A DNA stretch of 41,896 bases, taken from positions 1,467,151 to 1,509,046 of the forward strand of contig MNCI01008651.1 in NCBI GenBank assembly GCA_015680685.1, in the 5' to 3' direction. Of the stretch, positions 1-10,395 are shown piece by piece. The notes beneath the pieces were generated by a model, which saw only the letters and a program-made list of their open reading frames with translations, was not told the DNA's origin and searched no databases. The first letter of the stretch is position 1, and each line of letters opens with the position of its first letter. Source of the stretch: Gnetum montanum. Its lineage: Eukaryota > Streptophyta > Gnetopsida > Gnetales > Gnetaceae. Position numbers and translations under genes: made by a program.

Positions 1-972
1 ATACCCAAAAAATCCAATTGGTTCATCTTGACCTTTACTATCTTTTTGTGTAAGAACAGCGACGATAGAATCATTTGAAGCAAAAGAGTATAACCAAAAA
101 TCTTCTTTAAGTCTAGGCTTTACCAAATACAGAGCCTCTTGTATAGCCTTTTTGATTTCTGAAAAAGCTCTCTCCGATTCTGATGTTTTCTCTACTTGAA
201 CATCCTTTTTAAGCATATGCATCAAAGTTTTGGTAATTTCAGTAAACCCGGGGATGAACTTCTTCACAAAGTTTATCTTCCCAAAGAAAGATCTAAGAGA
301 TTTCTTACTAGAGGGGTGTTCAATATTCTGTACTGCTTGAATTTGGGATTTGTCTATGGAAATCCCTTCTTGACATATCACATGGCCTAATAGACTTCCA
401 GATTTAACCCTGAAGATACACTTCTTAGGATTTAATGAAATACCAGACTCACGACATCTGTTGAAAACTTGCTGAAGATGATTAATATGATCTTTTTTTT
501 TCTTTGAAAATACTGTGATATTGTCCAAATAAACCACCATGAATTTGCCTAATAAATCCTTAAATGCTAGATCCATTGCTCTTTGAAAAGTAGCTCCGGC
601 ATTGGACAATCTGAATGGCATTCTTTGGTAAGCAAAAGTCCCCCATTTGGTGATAAATGATGTTTTGTATCTATCATTCTTATCTACCACGATTTGATTA
701 TAACCTGAGGAACCATCTAAGAAAGAATATACTTGACAACCTGAGACTTTAATAAGCATCTCATCAATTCTTGGAAGTGGATACTTATACTTTTTTGAAG
801 CATCATTGAGATTTCTAAAGTCTACACAAAGTCTTATATCACCATTTTTCTTTCTTACTGGGACAAGGTTAGCGAGCCATGTAGAATATCGTACTGGATA
901 TATAATTTGTGCTTGCAACAACTTCTTGATTTCAGCTTCCATAGCTGGTTCAAATGATGGATTAAACTTCCT
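1..972 (-). pseudogene. Element D: Ty3/gypsy reverse transcriptase and start of RNase H (partial)
   Basis: Minus-strand translation gives a nearly continuous RT: a C-V-D-F-R-N-L-N block, then S-F-L-D-G-S-S-G-Y-N-Q, then a W-G-T-F-A-Y-Q-R-M-P-F block, and the palm motif. The palm motif reads Y-L-D-N instead of Y-L-D-D (Asn codon at 520-522), so one catalytic aspartate is lost. After the connection domain an ordinary gypsy-type RNase H begins and runs off the left edge of the window; its visible part lacks a clear first Asp. The frame is the same as the upstream gag, protease and archaeal-like RNase H of this element, which suggests one polyprotein. A stop codon at 973-975 precedes the RT block. 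Integrase and the 3' LTR would lie to the left of the window. Confidence 0.9.
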
Positions 973-1179
973 TTATTTTTGCTTGATTGTTTTGCAACCT
1001 TCTATTAAAGGAATCTTCTGCGTCATCACATCTTGCCGAAAAGCTTTAAGATCATCATAAGACCAAGAAAAATTGTCCAAATTACTTCTTAGACATGTTA
1101 ACAACTCTTGCTTGAAATTTGAATCTCCTTCCTTTGTAACATTTAGCATTTTTGGTGTCTTGTCTAATCCAAAATTTAC

Positions 1180-1890
1180 CATCTTGAAAGCTTGTTTATC
1201 CCGGTTTTGTATGTATTATCCAGTAAGTAAATTTTTCTTGAACTCATGTTCCAAATCAATCATCTTCTTTGGAATGAAATTAGCTTTTGAATTTGAAGGC
1301 ATTTCAGATATCACTTGACCCTCAAATTCTTGTTTATTTTTCATAAATCTTAGTACTTGATCATCATCTTCAAATACTTGCAAATGTCTTATATTATCTG
1401 GTACTGATGGCTGATGTTCTTCTTCAATCATGACATCTTTGTAACTCTCTAATAATTGCATACCCAATGTTGAAGCTGCCTTAGCCAAATCATCTACTAT
1501 AAGATTCTCTGTTCTGTTTACATGCTTTATTTGGCAATGTTGAAATTGCTCTAATAGCTTACAAGCAAGTTGCTTATAAGGTCTTAAGAATGAGCTCTTT
1601 ACGACATAGTTACCATTTACTTGTTCACAGACTAATCTTGAACCTCCTTTTATAGTGATTTCTTTGATCTTTTTATCTAGAGCTATTCTCATACCAATGC
1701 ATAAAGCTTCATACTCGGCCTTGTTGTTAGTACAAGGGAAAGATAAATGAATTGCCTTGAGAATTTCAGGTGTACCATTCTTGAATATAACTATTCCGAC
1801 TCCTGCACCTTTTGAATTACATGAACCATCAAACTATAACTTCCATTTATCTTCATTCTTTGATTGTTCTTTTTCAGGACTACAATTTTC
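1180..1890 (-). pseudogene. Element D: archaeal-like RNase H located before RT
   Basis: Minus-strand reading gives F-D-G-S-C-N-S-K-G-A-G-V-G-I-V, then N-N-K-A-E-Y-E-A-L, and a final H-V-N-R-T-E-N block ending D-D-L-A-K. These are the signature blocks of the archaeal-type RNase H (aRNH) found as an extra domain in Tat-lineage gypsy elements. An in-frame TAG sits immediately before F-D-G-S (about 1834) and a TAA at 1891, so the copy is broken. The domain lies between protease and RT in the same frame. In most described Tat elements the aRNH follows the gypsy RNase H. About 100 codons of charged linker (to about 1180) follow before the RT region. Confidence 0.85.
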
Positions 1891-3201
1891 TTAGAGTGTA
1901 CAAATTTTGTTCTCAACACCTCCTTTTTCAACCATTTTACTTCTTCCATTTGAAATAATGTTATCAATCATCATAGGTTCACTATAGATGTATATCTGAT
2001 TTGGTTCTCCTTTCCAAGGTAACCACATGTGAGAATAGTCTGTTGATATGTAACCTGAGAAATTCTTGCTCCAACTTCTACTCAATAAGAGACTATGTGA
2101 ATCTGGTATGTCTGCCACTTGAATAGTTACTCTACTTCTGATGTAGGGTTCAGAAGCAATTTCCAATAGAACATTTGGTAATTGACCCACAATCTTCACT
2201 CTACTTTTATCCACTTGAACAATCTTTTTGTTTGATTTTTCAGGAATCAAACCAAGTTTCTTACATATAGACAATGACATTATAGTAGATGTGGCTCCAG
2301 AATCACTCAAACAATTGTGTAAAAATTTATCGTTTAATTTCATTGTCAAAAGGAAAGGAGGAGCTTCCTTGTCATACGAAGTCCTTAACTTTTCATCATT
2401 GTTAGACACATAACTTAACTCTAATTCTCTAGCTCTCCTTTTACCTTTAATGAATTCTAAAGCCTTTCTTTGCTGATCTCCCATTTGAAGCAACTGGTAA
2501 AAGCTAATATTGGCTTTGACATGTTTAAGGTCTTCTATCAAATCATATTCTCCATCACCAATGAAGCTTGATTTCTTTATCCATTTACTAAAAGACTGAT
2601 TTTGAGTGCTTTGCTCCACTTGATTGTCTTTACCTTTATTCTTATCCTTTCTACTTGGCTCAAAAGATTTTCTCTTAGTAGATGGATTAGTAATAACATT
2701 TGGGGGTCTAGAAGTAGTTAGTCTTTCCTTAGATCGAAGAATATATCCATTTTCCTCATTGTTATTACATTCTTCATCTGATGACATATCTTCTTCAGAA
2801 CTTGATAGAGAAGAAGTATCACTTGATCCATTGCTAGAAGATTTACTCGCATAGTGAACCCTAGATAACTCTTTATCAGATTCAATATCAAGAAAGTTGG
2901 ACATAATAAGATCACTTTCATCTTCATCTTCTACTAACTTAGTGTCTTGATGTTTATGCTTTCTATTTTTATTCTCTTCCTTGATATTAACTCTTGCCAA
3001 TGCCTTTTCAAGCTTCACTATTTTGTTAGACATATCTCTCATTAATTGTCTTTTTTCAGATCCCACTCTTTCATGCTCTTGCTCTTTCTTAACGTGAGAT
3101 GGACCCGGTAAAGCTTTAAATTGAGTATAATCTTGCATAGGAATCATAACTCTTTTTTTTTTTTTTTGAGTTGCAATATTTTCCTCAAGATTCAAGTTCA
3201 A
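1891..3201 (-). pseudogene. Element D: gag C-terminal linker and aspartic protease
   Basis: This open stretch of 436 codons continues in the gag frame directly after a single TAG (3202-3204). The first half is lysine, glutamate and serine rich, with a serine-acidic run near 2760-2860, and shows no zinc knuckle that I can see. The second half holds a retropepsin: the active-site block reads L-S-D-S-G-A-T (about 2300), and a typical C-terminal hydrophobic segment follows. There is no methionine at its start (the first codon after TAG is TTG), so it is best read as a continuation of gag-pol, not a separate gene. It ends at a TAA just before the RNase H domain. Confidence 0.85.
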
Positions 3202-3984
3202 CTATTTTTCTAACTGTATAGCTTCACTAAAGTAGTCATTTAGTGCAGTTAAATTTGGAGTTCTCCTTAACCAAATTGAAATGTTGGGGTTGACAGCCTT
3301 AAGGTAAGTTTCCTTAAACATTTCTTTTGATGGCTTATATTGCCTTTGAAAGAGTCCACAAATTCGTTGAAACTTAATATTGAAATCTCTAATTGACTCT
3401 TTAACTCCTTGCTTAGCTTGTATCAATCCACAGTATAGTTGTTGTTGATCTAATTGATTACCAAACTGGGCTAAGAAAATATTCTTCATGTCATCCCAAC
3501 TTGTAATACTATTGCTTGGTAATTTTGAATACCAAATTTGAGCCATATCCTTAAGATTTGATACAAACAACCTACAAGCTTGATCTTCATGTTGAATATT
3601 TGCATGAGCTAAAGCTAACTCAAACATGCAAATATATTCTTCAGCTAAATAAGCTTTTCTAGGAATAAAAGGCTTAGGCAAATATTTGTAAACTACCTTA
3701 GGAATATCATTGTAATTTTGAAATCCTAATGGTGTAACTCCTTGCCAAGGATTTGCCATCCTATTCCTTTGAAATGTTGAACTCTTAGACTTTCTAGATC
3801 TTCTCTTACGAATTGATAAACCAGAGATAATGGGTGATCTTCTTGATCTTCTAGTTTTCACTCCACTACTTGTTCCCAATTCAGAAACTTTCTTTTGTTC
3901 TTCTTCTGATGAAGAATCAGTCTTAGAATCTAGAATATCTTTTGAAACTTTGAAACTTTCCAAACTATGAAATTTCTTGGTCAT
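3202..3984 (-). pseudogene. Element D: Gag capsid-like protein
   Basis: 260 codons starting at an ATG about 90 bases downstream of the primer binding site. An N-terminal serine, lysine and arginine rich part is followed, from about residue 75, by a retrotransposon gag domain: blocks include F-V-S-N-L-K-D-M-A-Q-I-W-Y, then S-I-T-S-W-D-D-M, then F-N-I-K-F-Q-R-I-C. The Gag would form the cytoplasmic virus-like particle. The reading frame is open to a TAG at 3202-3204, after which the protease frame continues without a shift. The TAG could be a mutated CAG or a readthrough site; one copy cannot distinguish these. Confidence 0.85.
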
Positions 3985-4075
3985 GAACTGAAAATAGTAT
4001 CTAATTCTTAAGCCTTACAAATAATTGTTGATGTACTAAAAGTATAAGGCTTATGAACCTAGAGGCTTAATTTTC

Positions 4076-4094
4076 AGCCCTCCTTCTAGCGCCA
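4076..4094 (-). other. Element D: primer binding site
   Basis: On the minus strand this reads TGGCGCTAGAAGGAGGGCT. It begins with TGG, the complement of the CCA end of a tRNA, and sits seven bases inside the LTR edge. The same sequence, apart from the last base, is the primer site of element C (21,549). I cannot name the tRNA with confidence. Confidence 0.75.
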
Positions 4095-5304
4095 AAAGAA
4101 CTGTTGGCGACCGTTTGGGACGCGACCGCCAACGAGTGTCCTCGAACAGGATTTAGGTGCCTGCTGGTCTCTGGCAACACCAAGGCCCAGATACCTCCAA
4201 ATAAACTCAGTAGTTAATGTGAGTATGTGTGTGTGCTGTTGCGGCGTGCGGTTGTGAGAAATGTAACGATTGCGTTGTGTGTAAACTACAAATGACTTAC
4301 TTTAAAGAGATTCAGCCAACTTTGCCAAGTACTGTGAGTTGTTGAAAATTTCCTATTTTGTTCAACTGCCTAGTCTACGCGGTCCTTATAATACCTACTT
4401 GTAACAAATAAAATTTTGCAAAAACATTTGAGCACAACTCCGCAATCTACTCCTAATTTTCCCCAGAGAAAGAGATAGTTCCACAAGAAAACTAGAAATA
4501 GAGCAAGATTCGATGGAAATAAGCAGAAAAGAAAAGAAAGCAGATTTGTGTAGACCTCAAATATTTAAACAAGGTAAAATGACACGAGTAAACACTTCGC
4601 AATAAAGCTATCCCAAATTCAATATCTACGAATTGTTCAAACTTCCAAGGCTCAAACAAGCAATATCTTCAAGACAATCCTACTATGCTACCAAAAATTG
4701 CTGCGTAAACTACCACGTACGAGACTCCATTTTGACTAGATAATAGATGTCAACGATTGCATTCAAACAGAACCTTTAAAAGACTTGACAATTTCTGATT
4801 GAAATACCACGGGAATTCACTTTAAAGATAAAAAGAAGCTATTCTGGTCCCATCAAAATACCAAAGATTTTCTGAACCCTCTCGACTACTGAATTGTTCA
4901 ACGGCGTGACTACAAACAGAGGCTCTCTTACAACAATCCCAATAGCAGTTCCCACACGTTGCACAATAACGAAATTTACTACTAAAATGCTCTTAAGGCT
5001 TTTAAACACAAGCGCTTCTATGGCAAAATTTTAATAGAAATTTCTATCGGGCAACAAGAACAATAAGAGCAATCTAAAAATCCCAAAATTACTTGCCAAG
5101 GATGATACTATCTAAACCACTAGCTAAGCAATTTAAACAAAACAAAAAATGAAATGCATAACTCACAGGACCGTGACAAAGAGGCTGAAATCTTTATTCT
5201 AGCAAGCCATCTTGCAAGCAATCTTCTTTACAAATCTTCCAAGTGTGATGTGTGAGACCCCTTGTGATGATGATCCCCCCCTCCTCCTCCTTGACCTCTG
5301 AAGC

Positions 5305-5313
5305 CTTTTTATA
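5305..5313 (-). promoter_or_regulatory. Element D LTR TATA box
   Basis: The minus strand reads CTATAAAAAGG, a good plant TATA box, about 1.2 kb upstream of the inner LTR edge. Transcription would run leftward into the primer site and gag. Confidence 0.55.
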
Positions 5314-5330
5314 GGGTTTAAAGGTAGGTA

Positions 5331-5790
5331 GGGAAGTTACATATTTCAAAATATCCCACAAATATCTCAAAAATATCTCTCCTAACTTTTCTCTCAAGTA
5401 ATTGGACTATCCAATCAGAAAATTACTTGCCCAACAAGCTAGGAGGTTATTTGCCCAACAAGTTAGGCAAGTTACAACAATTTTGGGTGGTTTCAACCAC
5501 CAAAGAGAAAAAGAGATTGACAAGTGGTCTTGGTAGTTACAATATTATAGAAAATTAAAATAAAATCTCAAAAATACATGGGAATAAAAGCTATAGTTGC
5601 AACTTACTCCATATATATATCCTTTTAATTTTGCTTCTTCAAAATGAGATGTTAAGTCTTCTAAGTGATGTCTAGGGAAGTTACAATTTCCAAATATCTC
5701 AAAAATATCTCTCCTAACTTCTCGCTCAAGGAATTTGACTAACCAATCAAAAGATTACTTGTCCAACGAGCTAGGAGAAGGTTATGTGGT
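5331..5790. repeat. Direct duplication in the U3 of element D
   Basis: Two copies of a block of about 115 bases, offset by 344 bases, start at 5331 and 5675. Both begin GGGAAGTTAC, share AATATCTCAAAAATATCTCT, and end near AGCTAGGAG. Copies differ by scattered substitutions and a short indel. They lie directly upstream of the TATA box. Confidence 0.7.
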
Positions 5791-5810
5791 TAGGGGGTTA
5801 GGAAGTCATG

Positions 5811-6060
5811 CATGAAATGAGGAGCATTTTATGCTAACCTTAATGAAATATGACATAAAATAGGATAACCAATATTGCAAAATTTTTAATAGGAGTAACT
5901 TATATGTTTTAAAATAATATATTTCATAACATAAGATAATTGATGGCAGGTCTTAAGTACTTCATGTTATGAATATATATGTATCTACATGTATGTATTA
6001 CTGGTTAATTTATACTCCATTTGACCATATGCTTAAGCAGTAGAAATAATTTAAATAATT
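5811..6060. other. AT-rich stretch without recognisable features
   Basis: AT-rich sequence between the presumed D LTR and a CT-rich tract. It contains simple TA-rich runs. I see no gene, repeat or motif here that I can support. Confidence 0.4.
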
Positions 6061-6800
6061 TTTGGCAAAAGTGGCGAAATGATTTTCCTTCTCTTCCCTT
6101 TAAATCGCGTGGAGGTTTCTTCACAGTTCCAGGGCAACGGTCTTTCTCTTATTTCTGCCCAGAACCTGCAAGAAATGACACATGTTTGCATAGAATTTGA
6201 AATGCAGCATCAGCAAAACCGCGGATTCAAACTACCTCCACACAAGAAGGCTCTGCAACCGCAATCCATTTTTGCCATCGCACACTGGAGAGAGAGGGGT
6301 TTTTCTGAAGAACAACGTGCCCCAAATAGAGGGTTTTAATTTTAATTTTTCCCTCAAAATTAATTTAGGGCTTCCTGCGTTTTTCTTTTGTTGCCAAATT
6401 TCGGGACAATATTTTGCAGATCTTCGTCTCGCGGATCCGCAGCCTGCATCATAAAAAAGAAAGAAGAAAAAACGCCACGTCCTGCAGAGCATAACCCCTT
6501 TCCTCACGTGTTGTGTAAATTAGGGTTTCAAAATTTGTTTTCGAGTCTGCGCCAGGGTAAACATCGCGGTGAATTGTGTTGTGCGTTTTCTTGCAACGCG
6601 GTTTTCTTTTCCTTCACTGTTTTCCTCTTTCGCAGGTGTAGTTTACGATGGAGATTGATTTTCCTTCTCTTTCCTTTTTTTAACCTTAAAACAATGAAGG
6701 CATTGCTGGTTTTGTTACATTTTGATTTTTCCTTGCAAGGATATATCTGGGTTTTGGACAACTGGGATCTACAACTTTAATAATTTCTCATGAATCACAT
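6061..6800 (+). other. CT-rich, gene-promoter-like tract of unknown origin
   Basis: Composition changes sharply to pyrimidine-rich runs. The tract holds a CACGTG G-box (near 6507), a TTAGGGTTT telobox-like motif just downstream, and a TTTCGCAG splice-acceptor-like site near 6637. This resembles the promoter and 5' leader of a housekeeping-type plant gene. No conserved protein follows; the short open frames on both strands look accidental. It could be a captured host fragment or an old LTR. Confidence 0.3.
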
Positions 6801-6952
6801 ACTCCTTTCCTTGGCCATAGTACTAATTTCTGATTTTAATAAAGAGATAATTTGGCACCTTTACCTCAACACCCAACCTTCAACATTAAAACTAAAATTT
6901 ACTTGTGCCAACACAACCATAGATTCTTCCAATAAAATATTTCAACTGATCC

Positions 6953-7150
6953 ATGGAATGGCCAAATGTGCCAACAATATGCATCAATGAAATGATGTTG
7001 ATGGGATTGCGTCAATGTAGGCAAACCCATGAAGATCCATCATACCCCCACGATTTCATGAAAACTTATCATCAAGTGAAAAAATGGAGGAATAAGCTTA
7101 TTACAAAAAATTTAGAAAGGTATAAAATTATTGACTAATTGATTAACAAA
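6953..7150 (-). mobile_element. Element F relic: polypurine tract and 3' internal end
   Basis: On the minus strand, bases 7150-7043 resemble the last internal bases of element B (16,878-16,965): AAGTTTTCAT, then a GGGGGTA polypurine tract followed by TGATGG, the start of B's LTR. The similarity is confined to about 100 bases. The sequence to the left, where an LTR should lie, has no GATATC palindromes and no TATA box near the edge. I read it as an old minus-strand LTR-retrotransposon 3' end. Confidence 0.35.
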
Positions 7151-7249
7151 AAAACTAACGCTAAGTTCCCAAGTGTATGAATTTAAAAATTTTACAAAAA
7201 TTGGTGTTTAAGATAATAAAATTAAATAAAAATTATAAAAACTAGATAA

Positions 7250-9290
7250 AAAAACCTCTTTGGTGGCTTGAAGACAAGGAGAGAAGTCAAAATATCCAAG
7301 GAAGTGGAGAATCCTGAGGTTCTAAAGAACCTTCTCCTACCTCTAGTGCATGAGGCTATTGTGGTTGAGGCTATGATTGTGGCTATTTGACTATAGTTGC
7401 AACTACTAGTAGAAGATGAAAAGCATCTAGCATGCTTTTATCCTCTTCTCGTTACTCTAGGGATCATGCATAGTCCATGCAACATCACCAATGTGGACTG
7501 ATATGAAAATATCTCATGGATAGGGCATTGTTGGAAATAACTTCTTCATGTTGATGAATTAGGATGTGAATTGTTTATGTTTGACATCAAACATATTGAT
7601 AGTGTTTTTCAATTCTTGGTACTCATTAATTCTATGGACTAGGTTCTCAAACATTAACCATTGATTAGTGAAGCATCCTCTGAGAACATCGAGTTCAACA
7701 TTTGTCATTTTTAGCTTATCCTTCATCTCCTTATGGTGCTCGAACCTGGCCTTGTATAATAGGTATGAGTTGGTCATCTACTTCTCTAGTTCTGACCAAC
7801 AATCAACATTGCTAAGTTTGCATAATGGAGGTTGGTAAGCTCCATGTATTCTATCATCTTCTTAATTTGCAACTCCTTGAAGCAGATCTCTACCTAGTTG
7901 TACTTGTTTAGTCCATTAAAGTTGGACTACCATATGACACCTCATTGTTGGAGTTGCTAGAGGGCCTCATTAACTTTTTCCTTTGTTAGTTGGATATGAT
8001 TTTCATTGATTTTTTTTGTAGGCTAACCTGGTCCATGTAGTGATTCTTAATCCTTTTGAATTTGAGGGCCTAATTTTTCTAGGTGGTGATCTCAATTACA
8101 AATTTTTGGTGTAGGGCATAGACCTCCTCCATCAATAGATTGTGATTTTCTACTTCCAACCTCCTCAGGTCCATGGTTATCTTGATAAGTTTCTCCTACT
8201 ATTATCTCATGTATTTGACCATCTATTCTTTTTGGAGCTTAATATTATGCAAGTGATATTTTTTTGGTCAAAGTTACATTCTCCTTGCAAATATCTAATG
8301 AGTCCATCTTAGTGTTGTATGCCATTGTTGCTACTATGGACTCATCAAAGACTATAGTATCTTTGGTGTTCTCGACCACTTGAAGTTTTTCCTGAAGTTG
8401 TAGAAAAGCTTCATCTCTAGTTACAGCTTGGCTGAGAATTGTGGGATTGGCTAAGCAAGCTCTTAATTCTACAACCTTAGTAGCCAAGCATCAATTTTGC
8501 TCTATGGATGCCTCAAGTTGGGCATTGGTGATGAGGTACTTGTCCCTAGCCTCGAGCAGTGTTGACTGGATTGTAGTGATATCATTTGGAAGGTCAAAGA
8601 CCTTCAAAATCAATTATCTAGTCTCCAACAATCATTCTATCAACTTCTCATGCTAGGTTATGTTGAAATCTCCTACTTTCTACTCCTACAAATGTTTTCT
8701 CATATCTAAGTGTAGCAATATCTAGCATGGACACCACAAGAACATTGAGGGCTTTGTCCACTTGATTAACTATCACCTCGACCACTGTTTCCTGCCCTTG
8801 GTGTTGCATTACCAAGATAATCACCCCATCACATTCCTCTAGGTGTATCAATAAGGTAGTAATGTTTTCTAGAGATTTCTAAAAATTGTTGTTGTTCTAG
8901 AATGGACATTGTTACCTCTCAAGGACTAGGATTTGAGCGCATGGGCACCTATATTCATTGGACAAAAAATGTTAGCACAGTATCCTCCAACCTACTAATG
9001 GTATGAGTGACCTTTTTTAGATGGATTAAGGTTGATTTGTAGATGGATGGATCTCCACTTGATTCTACCTATGACTACTATAGGAGTTACTCATAGAGTT
9101 TATGAATGCACTTCATGGTAGCATGAGACTCTGGTGTTATTTCATGAGTGGGTGGTGGTGGTGGTTGCTACTCTTCCTAAGTTTTGGTAAGTACCTTATC
9201 TTTCATCATTTCTATCCAAGAGGTAGCAAGAGCATGTTTGAGGGTGCCATCGGAATAGAAGGCTATTCCTCCCCTTTTGCATAATTTTTA
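7250..9290 (-). pseudogene. Degraded coding region, coiled-coil-like product
   Basis: No long open frame survives, but minus-strand fragments at 8851-8648, 8630-8245, about 8200-8080 and 7777-7559 read like pieces of one charged, leucine-rich, coiled-coil protein. One example is the heptad-like L-L-Y-K-A-R-F-E-H-H-K-E-M-K-D-K-L-K-M. The pieces jump between frames and contain many stops, so several indels have accumulated. I do not recognise the family. It lies directly upstream (in minus orientation) of the polypurine-like relic at 7043, so it could be accessory sequence of a decayed retroelement. A host origin is not excluded. Confidence 0.35.
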
Positions 9291-9431
9291 AATTAGGCAA
9301 GGGGAGTGCCTTTCTTCCACATTTTTACTCCTTGAAGCATTTTTCTATCTTAAGATAGATCAATTATGGGAGATTAATAAGAAATTTTCCACTCAAAGTG
9401 GTGGATGCATAGGTAGAAAATATTGTTACCT

Positions 9432-10264
9432 TGCTAATGAACTACGATATCGCATCCACAATATCGCGTCCATGATATCAGATCAACCATGCGATGTTGG
9501 ATACCCAATATCGCAGCTTGTCTCCTTACCTATAAATAAATAAATAAGAGGCAGATCCCTTGGTTTCCACATTAGACAGTTAGTCCCTTAGCCAAACTCT
9601 TGCCATTTTTTCCCTCTAGAGTTAGAATTATTTCTGCATGCCCACAGTAGGAGTCATAGAGTGAATGGATCTTTATTCGAGCATTGTGTACCTGAGCACA
9701 CTTTGTGGATGACAATAAAGATGAACTTTGTGATAAACCTTGCAACATACAGAATAGAGTAACTAGTGTTAATTATTATTTAATGCTTTCTTAGTTAATT
9801 ACCAATCTTTCTCACCCTATAACTGTCTTAGTTAAATACACTTAGGAAGACCGCTTCAAGCATGCGTGTGATGCTTGGTAACCCAGTGATGATTAGCATT
9901 TGGTAATCCCAACAACGTTGCACTGGTTTAGGATGTGTATGGAAAGTGGGAATGGATACTGGTGTTAGGAGTAATTAGGACTTAGTTAATGAGTAGTTAA
10001 ATTAGATTAGCTACTTAGTTATCTCTCTCTCCCCCTCCTTACTAGCGTAGGATATAAAACACATAAAATCCATAAAAATCATATGCCTCAAGCTTACTTA
10101 ACCATACAACTAGACATACTAGTAAGTGTGGGAAGACAACAATTAACCAACCCATTATTGTTCTACAAAGGCACATAGGCACTTAGTCCTTGGAATTTGA
10201 TCGGATCATGCATGAAATGCTTGTATTCGTATGGTTGAGTGTAGGGGTACCTCGTCGCTCATCA
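9432..10264 (+). repeat. Element A: 5' LTR
   Basis: It matches, in reverse orientation, the LTRs of B (16,056-16,877 and 38,989-39,775). It ends ...CTCATCA one base before the primer site. The left edge is TG at 9432 or 9438. The U3 is only about 100 bases, carrying four or five decayed GATATC-type motifs (9445-9515), then a TATAAATA box at 9531. The short U3 and long R-U5 of about 730 bases are family features. Confidence 0.8.
9531..9538 (+). promoter_or_regulatory. Element A LTR TATA box
   Basis: TATAAATA directly followed by AATAAATAAGAGGC. The TATAAATA and AAGAGGC parts are conserved in LTRs of B and E, which supports a true core promoter. Confidence 0.65.
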
Positions 10265-10265
10265 T

Positions 10266-10283
10266 TGGCGCTGTTTCCAGGGA
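10266..10283 (+). other. Element A: primer binding site, tRNA-Asp type
   Basis: Reads TGGCGCTGTTTCCAGGGA. This is close to TGGCGCCGTTGCCGGGGA, the complement of the plant tRNA-Asp 3' end used by Athila elements, with three differences, all transitions or simple decay. Confidence 0.7.
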
Positions 10284-10395
10284 CTTAGTTGTTTGTGTAC
10301 TAAGTAGAACTTAGGAAATCATTCACATCATTGGAATGAACCCTTAGGGTTGATTAAGAAAAGATAATAGTACATCACACACTAAACAAGACAAG

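Larger units (their letters stand above)
4102..5810 (-). repeat. Element D: 5' LTR (outer end not resolved)
   Basis: The inner edge is set by the TG/CA boundary next to the primer site. Inside lie a TATA box at 5305-5313 and about 1.2 kb of presumed R-U5. Upstream of the TATA box is an AT-rich U3 holding a direct duplication (5331-5450 and 5675-5790). The partner LTR lies outside the window, so the outer end (set here near 5.8 kb) is an estimate; no target duplication could be identified. Confidence 0.6.

Noticed and set aside
3148-3175. Homopolymer A/T run near the start of D's protease frame as a frameshift site
   Set aside because: The frame is the same on both sides, so no shift is needed.
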